A stretch of DNA of 64,000 nt from Heliocidaris tuberculata (taxonomy: Eukaryota; Echinodermata; Echinoidea; Camarodonta; Echinometridae). The first letter of the stretch is position 1. Each line of letters starts with the position of its first letter. This document shows, piece after piece, positions 9,551 through 21,289 of the stretch. Below the pieces are notes generated by a model, which ran no database searches, was not told the DNA's origin, and saw only the letters and a list, made by a program, of their open reading frames with translations. Both the position numbers and the translations under genes were made by a program. The stretch covers positions 23,480,359 to 23,544,358 of the forward strand of contig CM046832.1 in NCBI GenBank assembly GCA_025618425.1, given 5' to 3'.

Positions 9551-11180
9551 TGCTTTTTTGGTTAATCCCAGGTACCTGCAAAAACGTATATATGCCTTCT
9601 TTTTTGCTGGATGATCTGTTTACCCTTTCCATGCAAAGGTGGATATTCCATCCAGAATTTCCAATAGCGTATGCTAAATTTGGACTACTATTTTCTGTAT
9701 TTTGTTCCCTGGACAGCTGCCAAATTCAACAATGAAAAAAAACAGTATTGAGATTCAAACTTTGATTATGCGACAGTGAAGAGGTTAATGAAATATCATG
9801 AGAGCCACTGAACAGGACCGGTACTGGTGCTTCTAATCTTATCAACCGCATCCATCCTTTCATAGGGTCAGATAAGATACCCTAAAAAAAAAGAACCCAG
9901 CCAGTTTAATCTCCCACAAATCAAGCGTGTCCAATTTAACCCCTGATTTCACTGAGAAATCGGGGTCGGACGATTCTATAGGATTATGTTCCACAGAGGC
10001 CACATGATACCCAATGATAGGTTATGATGAAATGGTAGGATTGGGTTCTAAACTGACTGTACATCATTCACAACATTAAAAATCTAAAGACATATCAGAT
10101 GCTGGGATAGTCGCTAGTACCAAGACAGCAAACAAACCTATATAACATGATTTTGGAAATAAATATCATTTACTGCATCAAGACACTTGAAATATCATTA
10201 AAAACTTAATTAACTATAGTTAAGATAATATGAAGACAATCATGAACAAAAATTTCTGTACTAATTCAGTGATTTTTCACTTTCTTATTACTGCAATGCA
10301 TAAATGAAAAAAAGTTGAGTGGCAAGTGCATACTACAGTATGACAGTTATATAACAATGCTTCCATCAAAATATAAACCAAAGGAATACAAAAACTCCCT
10401 TGCAATTGCCCTCAAAGAACTTTCAAAATGATCATGTTTTTTACATGTTCAAGAAAACCAAGTTTGTATTATCCTTTACTCAATATCACTGAATATACAT
10501 GTACTCTATCAAAACATTTTATATTTTCTAGGAATTTGGATGAAGAGAATAAACTTTTCTACAAACTGTGTCAATGATACAATGCATCAATACAGGAGTA
10601 TCATCCATCAAAGCTTTGACAATCAGCATTAAAAATACTCAATGCATGTATCACGGGTTACATTTTCCAACAAGTGTGTGTACCTACTCACATATCCCCC
10701 GGAGTCAAGCTATTAGACATGACCTAATTATTACACTTCAGTTACCTAGTGCAATGTATGTGGTTGTAATGACTGCATATTTCAGGCACAATGCATTTGG
10801 TGTGCTCTGTGAACAAGAGGCTTCTGTAAACAAATCTTTGGAATGGTTCGGTGAAGAGGAACAATACAGGTAACAATATATTGTTTGTGGTTTACAGTTA
10901 TGATTCAGAAAGAGGGAAAATACACGTAAACATAATGACAGATGGGTAATGGAATGATCCTAAAACTGTCATTAAATTCTGATGCACTCACATCAAACAG
11001 GAATCATCATTTCTATATATGTTAAATTTGCTATGGTGCATACTGTTCAAACATTTCTATTTAGAGGAACATAACAGCATACATGTATACTCCAGTAGAA
11101 GAGTAGTAGGAACTTAGGTAAACCATACTTTGTTATAAGATCCGAGAATACAATCGATAATATTCCTCTCTCATATTCAA

Positions 11181-11335
11181 CAGGGGCGGATCCAGGATTT
11201 TGTAAAAGAGGGGGCACAGAGCTGGAAAAGTACACAATTAAGGAGGCAATTTTTTTTATTGTGTACTTAAGGTATGCCAATTGGGTTTCAAAAGGGGGGC
11301 TGCGGCCGATTTGGTCCCCCCTGGATCTGCCCCTG
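11181..11335. mobile_element. hAT-like MITE, CAGGGGCGGATCCAGG type
   Basis: Ends CAGGGGCGGATCCAGG and CCTGGATCTGCCCCTG are inverted repeats of a type common in animal hAT MITEs. TTCAA occurs on both sides, possibly the remains of an 8-bp duplication. Three G/C homopolymer runs sit inside. Confidence 0.65.
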
Positions 11336-11692
11336 TTCAACAAACATACTGTTTCCAAAGTTAAGACTGTTGAATATGAAGTTTGTACAAGCCAACACAA
11401 CCGCAAAAACATTTGAAGAGACATCAAATTTTTGTAGACAATACTGCATGCAGAATGAGATCTCTGATTCGTTCATGAATCAGAATTTCCCCCATCCAAT
11501 TTGGATACAGAAATTACAAGATGGGTTTCTAAACCCTCTCAGTTTTGTGGTCAATTCCCCCGTAAGATGTGGCAAATTACGATACAATATCATGAAATTA
11601 TTCCCTGAAAGGTTTCACAAATCATTCACTCTGTGGAATAAAATCAAACACTTTGTGTAACAAAAGCTGGATAATTTGATTTATATACTTAC

Positions 11693-11798
11693 CTCCATTC
11701 CAGTGATTACCGTTGGACAAGAGGAACTGTCATGGGTACATGTGTTGTCATGGATACACCAATCACAATGCCAATGACTACTGGTACACTCTGTACAG
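11693..11798 (-). CDS. plxnb: Plexin coding exon 8: PSI2
   Basis: Completes codon 628 (Ser) and encodes residues 629-663. CTECTSSHWHCDWCIHDNTC followed by THD...SC is the plexin PSI2 signature (SC..C......CHWC.....CTHD...C). The acceptor is CCTTCAG|CTGT and the donor GAG|GTAAGT in phase 0. In vertebrate plexin-B1 a long low-complexity insert follows this domain; none is visible here, because exon 9 joins directly. Confidence 0.88.
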
Positions 11799-14194
11799 CT
11801 GAAGGCAAAGATTGATAAGTATAAAAAAGAATATTGGTGAGTTTGATGCCGGATATAAAAGGAATAACAAGTTCAGCTATGTTGGAGTGATTGTCAACCA
11901 CTAGAGGATTTACAAAGTTTCACCATCCTAAATGATATACCCCCTCAAAAAAAGAAAATTAGATTAAATAATACAAATAGAAAAAAAGAATTTAAATTTA
12001 ATAAATATAAACAGCTTGCAGTTCTTAAAGGCATTGATTAACTTTGCCCAGGATTGAAAAATCCTGTGCTTGGTTTTTGTGACTGCAGCGCAGCGAAGAA
12101 GCCGAGCGACTTGCGCTAGCGATTGATCGCGATTTTCTCTTTTTTAGGATAATAAACGGGTTCCATTTTCTCTCATACTTTCACATATCCTTAATTATAT
12201 ATGTAGTTAGAGGACTGCACACAATTCACTGGCATTTGAGCTGATTTTACAATTTTTCACAAAGTTAATCAATCACTTTAAAGTATCTAAATGTCATATA
12301 GAAAGATTTCTATCAAATATCAAAATTGTGTGATCCCAAAAGCAGATCAATTTTGGCTCATGCTACCTAGATTTGGATATCTTTAAAAACATCTATATCA
12401 TATCAATATGTTTTGTTTTACATTTAATATAATACACTACAACTACATTTAACTTACATGGAATTGTGCCAAATAAGAAAGTCTTGTAAATATTAATGCC
12501 TTTTGGGCATGTGACCTACCTATCCCTAACAGCGATGGCGAAACATACAAGGCAGCTGGCACAGTGTAGAGATCTAAAATACTGAAATGTGTATGCTACA
12601 CTGATAACAAATGGGATTAGCTGTGCCCTTTTGAGACAATTCATATTTTTGGAAGCACCCAATATCACGCGGATATGGATCAATACTGATGCTGCATGGT
12701 TTAGGTTTATTGCAAGATTTGAAAGTCTGATTGGAAAATATATGATAAATATGGAATATCTGGGACACAAAAAACATTTCTTCTGCACATATTTGATACT
12801 GATACACACTGATGAAATTGTATTTTAAGGTTTACTACAAAAGAACATTCAAAATAGTAGCCGTGATACTGGCACAAAATTGCTTTTAAAGGTAAACCCT
12901 TTATCTGCTTTGATCGACTAATGGAACGAACAGTAGACCACTACAGTTGACTTTTGTCACACGCATAATGTATACTTGTAAAATATGCTCCAAAACAATG
13001 TGGCTGTCTAGGATTTCATTCCGTAGTGGATAAATTTCTAGGTATTGCATAAAAACATATTTGCAGAAGGGAGCACCTCACATTGTCAATTATTCATGGG
13101 TGTTTATTAAACCATTGCAGGAGCCTCGAAAACTCTTAGTGGAATAATCATGCTCATTTATTGGCAATCTAATGTGAAGGAAAGGCTCATGGAATGAAGA
13201 ACAATTTCCATCAGTTTGGGGATGAACAAGCAATGTGTCATCAAATTGGAAGTTCATTACAAACACAGAATGAAGTACAGAAAAAAAGTATATATTTGCC
13301 ATATTGCTATTACATCTTAGACTTTAAAAAATCATATACATGATACTAATCACAAAATGAAAATGCAATAATCAATTTTTAATTGATTCTTTCTTTGCAT
13401 TTAAATTTTCCTTTTAAATTGCATAAAGTGTTGCATTTTAGAATACTGTCAGGTTTCCTGTTGAATTAATGTTTGTGACAATGATGATATAAGCAGACAG
13501 TATCGTGTTATTGATCATCATGTTCCTCTAGCGAGGAGAAATTTAACTTCAATTTACTTTAATTTGAAGTCAATGCTGCTGCTACCTTTGATTAATCACT
13601 CTAATAAAGTGATAATTACACACCAATACTCAAATAATTTCCAGTTGATGTTCAAAGATGAAGCCCATCTATGTACCAATTTAGATTTTCATCAAACAAC
13701 TTGTAAGGCAAGGTTGTATTTTGAAGAAAAAATATGTTTTGGACCTAAAGGCAAGCTTACAACCAGCCACAGGGCAAACCCAAATTGGTAACATGACTGG
13801 AACATCATTTGTCAGGAAGTTACAGAGCTTTTTCGACTTCCTGTTTAATTGACCGCATAAAGAAAAGCAATATATTTATACAACAAACAAAATTGTTAAC
13901 GTTGAATCGATTTGACAAGCAGTGCATTACGCCATATTATGGCAATTTATGAGAAACATCATACATTTCTAAAGTGCATTGTAGCAAAGGATGTTATCTC
14001 CCCAGGGGGAAACTGCAACAGCCGTTGATGTACACTTTGATATATACAAAAGAAATATATGGCTGTTTCCACTGCTTCAATTTTGTGAATTTTCTTTCAG
14101 AAATGAGAACTGTGTAGTGTGAACAGCTAACGACTTGTCAGGTATATAGATAAAGGAAATTAACACTGCACAGGAAAAATACCTACCAATAAAC

Positions 14195-14289
14195 AAGACG
14201 TACCGCTTGCTGAGAGTCAGAAGGACGTTAACCCACAAGAATTTAAATACAGAGTTAACACCCTTTTTGCTCTCAACAGACGATACATT
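14195..14289. mobile_element. Short hairpin MITE, relative of 4467-4560
   Basis: Left half TGAGAGTCAGAAGGACGTTAAC pattern and right half GTTAACACCC...GCTCTCAACAGACGATA fold back imperfectly. It shares the GAAAGGCGTTAAC-type arm and the GACGATA end with the 4467-4560 element. Confidence 0.5.
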
Positions 14290-14354
14290 ATATCTTGAAT
14301 AAGGTTAAGGGATAATTTTTTTCTTCCAACCCTAAACAGGTTTTGCCATTTGAT

Positions 14355-14425
14355 TACATATTGATATATTGATATATATTGATATATATATATGATATAT
14401 ATATATATATATTGATATATTATGA
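14355..14425. repeat. GATATAT-rich microsatellite
   Basis: Alternating ATATTGATATAT and (AT)n runs. Confidence 0.85.
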
Positions 14426-15053
14426 TAATGAATACCGATGCTCATCTCACGATCAATACATTCCCATGGGAAATCTCAGACTCACATAGAGACTTTCATA
14501 AGGGACTAGACAAATATTCGCGCAGACAGGCTTTGCTTGACATAGTGCAAACACAGGGACGTATAACCTAGGCTGTCTGACTGCTCCAAATCTTATGCTT
14601 GAATGGAGAAAGGAGGCCCTAAACCTTTTCCACCAGCAGACAATTCGCTGACAAGCGATTAGCAGCACTGTCAAAATACTACCACAGGTACCCCTTCCAG
14701 GTATGTATATTGTGTGGCAGATCGCTGAGTATTGCAAAGCAGAAATATTTCCCATTGTCGGAACATGACAATTGCCATTCCTACTGTATGGATGGGAAAT
14801 GCTGAAATCAACGCCTTCTGTGATACAAAGCCCATTTTTACGATCTTTTGCTGACCGCCCATGAACAGCTCAATTACACAAACTTGTTAAATAGATAATA
14901 AATGTTCAAGCCAAACATAAAATATCATGAAATTTTTGATTTGATAATAATAATAATACCAAAAAAAAAGTATTTGCAAACTTAAGTTAGGAAAGCAAAC
15001 ACATTATTTCCTAGCTAACAAGTGAATGAGTAAATTACGCAATGCGTAATAAA

Positions 15054-16217
15054 TGTCCCCGCCGGAAGTGCAGATCTGTGGAAATTAACTAGCCTGAACC
15101 TTAAAACTTCAGTGAAAAACTTTAGTGAATAAAATAATAATGTTACTGCATGCAAAAGAAGAGAATACCAACAATGCATGTATACAACTGAAATATAAAA
15201 CATGAAAACATTATGAACCTTCAGCCATTTTGAATAAATTTGCATAAATTTGCATGAATAATGAATTTCAAAATTCTGTGTAGAAGTTTGGAAGCCCCCA
15301 CCCAGCCCTATCAGATAAAACAATCGGAATCAAAATCCGATGTGAAATAGAGAAGTAGCATTTTTCGTCAATTTTGAATAAATTTGCATAAATTTGCATG
15401 AATAATGAATTTCAAAATTCTGTGTAGAAGTTTGGAAGCCCCCACCCAGCCCTATCAGATAAAACAATCGGAATCAAAATCCGATGTGAAATAGAGGAGA
15501 AGTAGCATTTTTCGTCAATTTTGAATAAATTTGCATAAATTTGCATAATTAATGAATTTCAAAATTCTGCGTAGAAGTTTGGAAGCCCCCACCCAGCCCT
15601 ATCAGATAAAACAATCAGAATCAAAATCCAATGTGAAATAGAGGAGAAGTAGCATTTTTCGTCAATTTTGAATAAATTTGCATAAATTTGCATAATTAAT
15701 GAATTTCAAAATTCTGTGTAGAAGTTTGGAAGCCCCCACCCAGCCCTATCAAATAAAACAATCGGAATCAAAATCCGATGTGAAATAGAGGAGAAGTAGC
15801 ATTTTTCGTCAATTTTGAATAAATTTGCATAAATTTGCATAATTAATGAATTTCAAAATTCTGTGTAGAAGTTTGGAAGCCCCCACCCAGCCCTATCAGA
15901 TAAAACAATCGGAATCAAAATCCGATGTGAAATAGAGAAGTAGCATTTTTCATCGATTTTGAATAAATTTGCATAAATTTGCATAATTAATGAATTTCAA
16001 AATTCTGCGTAGAAGTTTGGTAGCCCCCACCCAGCCCTATCAGATAAAACAATCGGAATCAAAATCGGCCAAGAAATGACGGAGAAGTAGCATTTTCTAA
16101 CATTTGAGCACACACGGACAGACGGACGGACGGACACACGGACGGACACACACACACACGCACACACGTACGGAGCCCGTTTCATAGTCCCCTCGCGAAC
16201 TTCGTTCGGCGGGGACA
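15054..16217. mobile_element. Element with TGTCCCCGCCG inverted ends and six tandem 144-147-bp units
   Basis: Ends TGTCCCCGCCG / CGGCGGGGACA are inverted, with an exact 5-bp direct repeat ATAAA on both sides (15049-15053, 16218-16222). Inside are six near-identical units, then a CACACGGACGGACGG tract and a hairpin GTCCCC...GGGGAC at the right end. TG..CA ends with a 5-bp duplication would also fit a solo LTR, so the class is open. Confidence 0.7.
15231..16100. repeat. Six tandem ~147-bp repeats
   Basis: TGAATAAATTTGCATAAATT recurs at 15231, 15375, 15522, 15669, 15816 and 15960 (spacings 144, 147, 147, 147, 144). Each unit includes GTTTGGAAGCCCCCACCCAG (the last reads GGTAGCC) and CAATCGGAATCAAAATCCGA. 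The 3-bp length difference is GAG present or absent. Confidence 0.95.
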
Positions 16218-16326
16218 ATAAAAGTGATGAACATAATTACATATTCTCTCTCTTTCTATGATTAAAGTAAATCTGCTGGTTGTATGGTTGTGACAATGTT
16301 CATTTATATACACGTGATATACATAC

Positions 16327-16423
16327 CTTGTAATTCTACTGCAGTCATAGAAGAAATAATCCCTGCTGATGATTTTGGTGTTTGATTCATGCACAAACAA
16401 TGCCAGCTTCACAGCAATATGAT
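16327..16423 (-). CDS. plxnb: Plexin coding exon 7: inter-PSI segment end and PSI2 start
   Basis: Completes codon 596 (Asp), encodes residues 597-627 and ends with two bases of codon 628. DHIAVKLALFVHESN...DYFFYDCSRIT parallels the plexin strand D...V.L.L..KET...F.S..F.FYNCS; the cysteine of YDC is the first PSI2 cysteine. The acceptor is ATCTGTAG|ATCAT and the donor ACAAG|GTATGT in phase 2. Confidence 0.88.
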
Positions 16424-16726
16424 CTACAGATAAAGAAAACAAATAAGAAGATATCCTCCATGATTTAATGCAGGGTTGGTTTCTATAATATCCAAGGCAG
16501 ACAATCATGCTACAAACAAAGGGAAACATATCTATCCTTTAAATTCTTCTTTGACAGGAATTATTAGCCTTTTTGACATTGCCATTTCATACCATACAAT
16601 AGTGGAATATTTTCTCATATTGTGTGGTATGTTCTGACCTAAAACGGGAAAATATTTTTATTGGAATTTCACATTCAAAGGTCAATGTAATTTCCATTAC
16701 CTATGCTTTCTGTTCTTTCTCAAATT

Positions 16727-16793
<67 letters not shown>

Positions 16794-18663
16794 CTCATTT
16801 TATGTCCTTCTCCCTGTTTTCCATCTATCTTTATCTTCTCAATTTTGCTTTTGTTTTGCAAACCCATTTACCATTCACTCTCCAAATATAAACAGGCCAT
16901 TGCAGCACCCATCGCCCAAAACATCCCATGTGCATTTCACTGTCATATCTCATCAGATTCATAAATCCTGAAATAATGCAAACCCTCGAGCTGCTGAAAA
17001 CATTTTTGATCATTAGGAGAGACATGGATATTGGGGAGACAAATGGGGAGAATATAGTCTAAACAGATCTGGCAACATCTTAATCATAAGGATTACGTGG
17101 AAGAGACAGGGATAAAAGAGGGATGCAATTTGGAAGTGGAAAGGAATGTTTAGGATCATATCTCCAGACTGATGATCTGTAGCAATGACTCAGCATACCT
17201 ACTACCCCAGACTCATCAAGTCTGAAAAATGTGCCATACTAACATCTTCCCTCGCCAGTCTTGAACAATATCATAATACAAATGAGTAATCAAGCCTGGC
17301 AAATGACCAACTTGATTGAAGATTTGTCTCCAGTTCAACATCCCCTGAATTTTTTTTGGAAATTTTGTTTTGACGATTTTTCTAAAAGCTTCGATTGGGA
17401 AAGGCTATGAGCTTCATTTGAATGTGCTGGGTACGTTGATCTTCACTTTTCATTCCGCAATATCCTGTTCTCATTTTCACTAGAAAAGTCATGAATTCAC
17501 CTGCGATGCCCAGAAGCATTTATAGTAACTGTATATTATTTCCAATTCATAGTCCATCATGCAATACTTGAATGTGCCTAGAGTGTAACTTAAGATATTT
17601 TCACTCTCTTTTGTTTCATTTTCTTCATTCATTTCCAAATGCCAGAGGTAGGCAAATATTGAAGCATAAGTATCCACTACAGGATTCAATTAATATCTAG
17701 AGTGTGCACAAGTGCCCTTTACAATGAAATGTAAGTGTTTCCTCCTACTTCAGACTTTCTTGAGAATGGTTACGTATAATCATGTTATATGTGCCTCCTC
17801 GACAAGGTTATGGTCCTTGATGAGATTTGAATAATAGAACTAGCCCTCTTTGTCCGGCAAATAGCCAATAATGAATTCAATGTGTTTAATTAAAGAAAAG
17901 TAATGAATAATGATGACATCAAGCTTAAAGGAGAATTAGCAAACAATTTGCAGATACTCTGTATTACTTGGTGATGAGTAAACAAAGACTGTAACCATTA
18001 TTCAATGCAAACCCCCTCCCCCCAAAGAAAAAATAAAACAAAAAAAATAATGAAATTGTCTGTGGTGAAGTACCAACACTCCTTATTTGTTTGAGGCAAT
18101 GAGATCAATATTATTGTCTACTCTGTGTAAAAGGAGAAATTCAGATTACTTCAAATTTCACCATGCATTAAATGGTAATAATACTACCAGTGCAAATGCA
18201 ATATTGTAAAAGCATCCTTTTATAAGCAGCATGATTCATGCAAATCAAAGGCTTCATCAATTTTTTAAGGTGTACACCTAACTATCATGTCTTATATCAA
18301 ATAAGTTAGTTAAAAAATACAATCTAATTTATTGCATTTATCTCCTGCCAAATTCAGGATAAATCCTTACTCAAACCATTATTCATTCCAAATCCCTTGG
18401 CTGACCTCCACACCACCAAGACTGCCTGCAACCGAAGACTAGTCACCTCTAGCCGGCCAGACAATAATAGATTCTGTCACAACCTTTATAGAAGAGGAGT
18501 TTCCTCTGAGGACAAACCCATGAATCAATGGCTAATTATGGCACACGTGTCCTCAACTCCCAATCCCCCTTTCAGCAACCGACCAAGGAGGTGTTCCACC
18601 CAAACGCAGGATACCCCAAACCCGGTCTCTTTAATCCCTGTACGGATTTAAATGTTATCTCAC
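16424..18663 (-). other. Intron 6
   Basis: Contains a (CT)n microsatellite at 16733-16793. The stretch 18400-18660, next to the exon 6 donor, is less AT-rich and has an 84-codon open frame on the plus strand without recognisable homology. Otherwise nothing recognised. Confidence 0.7.
16733..16793. repeat. (CT)n microsatellite
   Basis: CTCTCT run with two TTTCTC interruptions. Confidence 0.95.
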
Positions 18664-18826
18664 CGTGGCCCGACTGTATATCTGGTAGTTCATTGGCTGC
18701 TGGTGACAGACACGTTACGTTGTTGCCGACAGACGAGGTGAGCTTTGAGGTGATGTCATCAAAGCAGCACGAGTAGGACTCACTCTCAAGAATGGGCAAG
18801 TGAGCAACGAAGAAAGTGATGTCCAA
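18664..18826 (-). CDS. plxnb: Plexin coding exon 6: inter-PSI Ig-like segment, part 1
   Basis: Residues 542-595 plus the first base of codon 596. LDITFFVAHLPIL, YSCCFDDI, NNVTCLSPAANELPDIQSG follow the plexin pattern of a hydrophobic strand, a C.F..L strand, then V.C.SP....P.I between PSI1 and PSI2. NVT is a potential N-glycosylation site. The acceptor is TTTACAG|TTGGAC and the donor CCACG|GTGAGA in phase 1. Confidence 0.9.
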
Positions 18827-18949
18827 CTGTAAAGAGAAAGAAACATTCCTCATGAAATATGATACATGTATAAATGAATTGATATTTGATATTAGGGATG
18901 AGAAGGAACACAGGAGTCTACAATAACACTTCTAATCTCTCTGTCAATA

Positions 18950-19465
18950 GTCAGGTTCACATGAAGGTAGCTAACCTTTAAGTTTCGGCTGTAGTTTCCA
19001 AACTTTAAGGTAACTTGCAGTTATCTTGTAGTTTCAGACCGTATGAACGGACTTGTCGTTTCAAAACTTCAAGTTTACTTGTAGTTCTAGAACCACAAGG
19101 GAGCTTGTGGTTAACGCCGAAACCAAGAGCAGCAGAGGGTCCTCTGTCGCATTTTCAGACAGTGTGGACAGAATAAACTTTAAGTTTCACAAGCTCGTAG
19201 TTAATGATGACCTCTCTGTTCATGTTAAACTTCTGGGTCATTCCCTTCACGCGAATTATGAATACAGGATCTGTATGTGTAATTTAAATACAATCGACAA
19301 TATCTACTACCGGTTTTAATGACAATCGCTCGGCTTGTAGTTTCAGAACAACGAGCATCGTTGTTTCGGGCAAGTGTGAACCATCGTCGTGGTTAGTGAG
19401 TCGTCGTTTCGTTAACTTAAAGTTTCACTAACTTAAAGTTACGAAACCACAAGTCCCGTATGAAC
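18950..19465. repeat. Complex repeat block with ACTTTAAGTTTC / ACTTGTAGTTTC words
   Basis: Words such as TTTAAGTTTC, CTTGTAGTTTC and CGTATGAACG recur on both strands, and GTAGCTAA occurs at each edge as a direct repeat. It looks like an old transposon relic; I cannot assign its termini. Confidence 0.45.
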
Positions 19466-19577
19466 GTAGCTAATGTTTCCTGAATGGCACAGTCCCAAAT
19501 TCCCAAAGTTGGTTTCTCTTCAAGTAGGGAACACATACATATGTATCACAAACAAAGATTATACATGGAGGCCTACA

Positions 19578-19748
19578 CAGTGGAACCTCGTTATAAAGAA
19601 CACTGTTATAACAAACTCGCGTTATAACAAGGTAATTTTGCCGGTCCCACTTCTTTATATTTCCTTGTTTTTCAACCCTGATATAACAAGGTTTTGATAT
19701 AAAGAGGTAATTTCACTGGTCCCAACTAGTTATAACGAGTTTCCACTG
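19578..19748. mobile_element. Tc1/mariner-pogo-type MITE
   Basis: Ends CAGTGGAACCTCGTTATAA and TTATAACGAGTTTCCACTG are imperfect inverted repeats, with GTTATAACAA and GATATAACAAGG words repeated inside. Only the right flank keeps the expected TA. Confidence 0.6.
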
Positions 19749-21018
19749 TACTACTTGCTTAATTTGCAACATAATGTCTGGGTATCTGTAAAAAAATATT
19801 AGAAAAGATCAAAACTGCATACAAGAACCAAGTTCTGAATCCAGCATCAATGAGCATTCTAGATCTATTTTACTGTGATAACTACTAATAATGTAAACCT
19901 AACATATTAAAACTGTATATTCAAGCAAAAATAATCAATAAGCCCAATGAGCAATTAGTTTCAACTTTAAAAACACAGATCCGTTTCAATAACGCTGCAT
20001 TAGAAAATACACTAAATGGTTCATTGCAGTCTTATTGGTGTGTTATTGAAATACAATGCAGAAGAAAAAAAAGGTACTGAATATGTTCTCTTGTGAACAG
20101 ATACATTAATAAAATAACAAAAAGTTGGAATATATAACTAATATAAAACATATGGTTTTATGTCACATGGGTACTGATTGAAAACTCCAAGTACTCCCTG
20201 TTTTCGGCAACTTTGCCACTTTTCTAAGTACCTTCTGGCTGGAAAAATCGCTCACAGGCACAAGGATGAAAAAGAAATCATGAATGTCAATAACATGCAA
20301 TTCATAGGAGGGAAAAAAAGCCGATAGTATTATAGCGCGCCAATCCTGATTATACTCGAGACTTCTGAACATGTCTGCAAACTTGTGATATTCAGGTAGG
20401 TACTGCCGGAACAAGGACGGCAGATGGCTGTAAATCCAATTACAGCTTATTCACCCTTTTTTTCTCCTGACTAACACAAATTTGATAGTTGCACTTCATT
20501 AATCAGTGGAGCTCCTGTAATTCTCCTGTCAGGATTTCAGCTGTCTAGTATTTATTTACAGTGGTGAGCAATTGAAATAAACTAATGTTGCTCATTTATT
20601 ACTCTACACATTTCTGATCCCCTTTCTTTTCTTTCCTCTCCTTCACCCACTCCACAGACTCATTAGATCCATTTGCTGTGATGGAAAATGTTACAGTTCC
20701 TACATTAACACTCACACATTACACAATTTAATTTGTAACCTGAATCTGCAGATATATTTCTGGAGACAGTTTCCCTTTCTAGAAATATCTTTTTCCTACA
20801 TGCTCTGAAATAGTACAACAAAATCTCTTTTTTTCTGCAACAACTTTACATCAATAGAATAATATTTACCATTATGATTTTGTAAACATTAGATGTGAAT
20901 CACATGTGTAATGTGAGGCATAATAAAAAAAAAATCTTTACCAGAGTTGGTAATGTCACTGAGTGTTCATAAATAAGTTACCATGGTAATCTGCAGTTTT
21001 GCACAATGACATGGGTAA

Positions 21019-21289
21019 GGTAGCTTAGCGAAACATTGTGGCGCGTAAGAACGCGGGAACGACGCATAGTGGAAAACTACAAGTCTTGTATGTGCTTATA
21101 AAATTAGAATCAGACATATCTGAATAAAAAATTTCATATTATTTTGCTTAAAATTGTTCAAATATTTGAATACTAATTCTACATTGTAACATTTTGAGTC
21201 CGCCTTTATAGAATAAAATTATTTTGAGCAAATTTGTCATATGCGTTTTTCCTGCGTTCTTACGCGCCACGACGTTTCGCTAAGCTACC
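21019..21289. mobile_element. PIF/Harbinger-like MITE
   Basis: Long inverted ends GGTAGCTTAGCGAAAC and GTTTCGCTAAGCTACC extend through GGCGCGTAAGAACGC (about 40 bp), with a TAA direct repeat at 21016-21018 and 21290-21292. The 3-bp T-A duplication fits PIF/Harbinger; no transposase. Confidence 0.7.

Larger units (their letters stand above)
8175..11692 (-). other. Intron 8
   Basis: Contains an (AT)n tract by the exon 9 acceptor, a tandem segmental duplication with a 602-bp element (8616-9560) and a 155-bp hAT-like element (11181-11335). No exon seen. Confidence 0.75.
11799..16326 (-). other. Intron 7
   Basis: Contains a GC-richer patch with CGCAGCGAAG/GCCGAGCG words (12085-12135), a GATATAT tract (14355-14425), a mini-hairpin element (14195-14289) and the tandem-repeat element 15054-16217. 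No exon seen. Confidence 0.75.

Noticed and set aside
15231..16100. Regular direct repeats that might suggest a CRISPR array
   Set aside because: Units are contiguous 144-147-bp tandem copies with no variable spacers, in animal DNA.
18397..18651. 84-codon frame on the plus strand beside exon 6
   Set aside because: No domain, splice or start context is recognised, and it runs into the exon 6 donor on the opposite strand.
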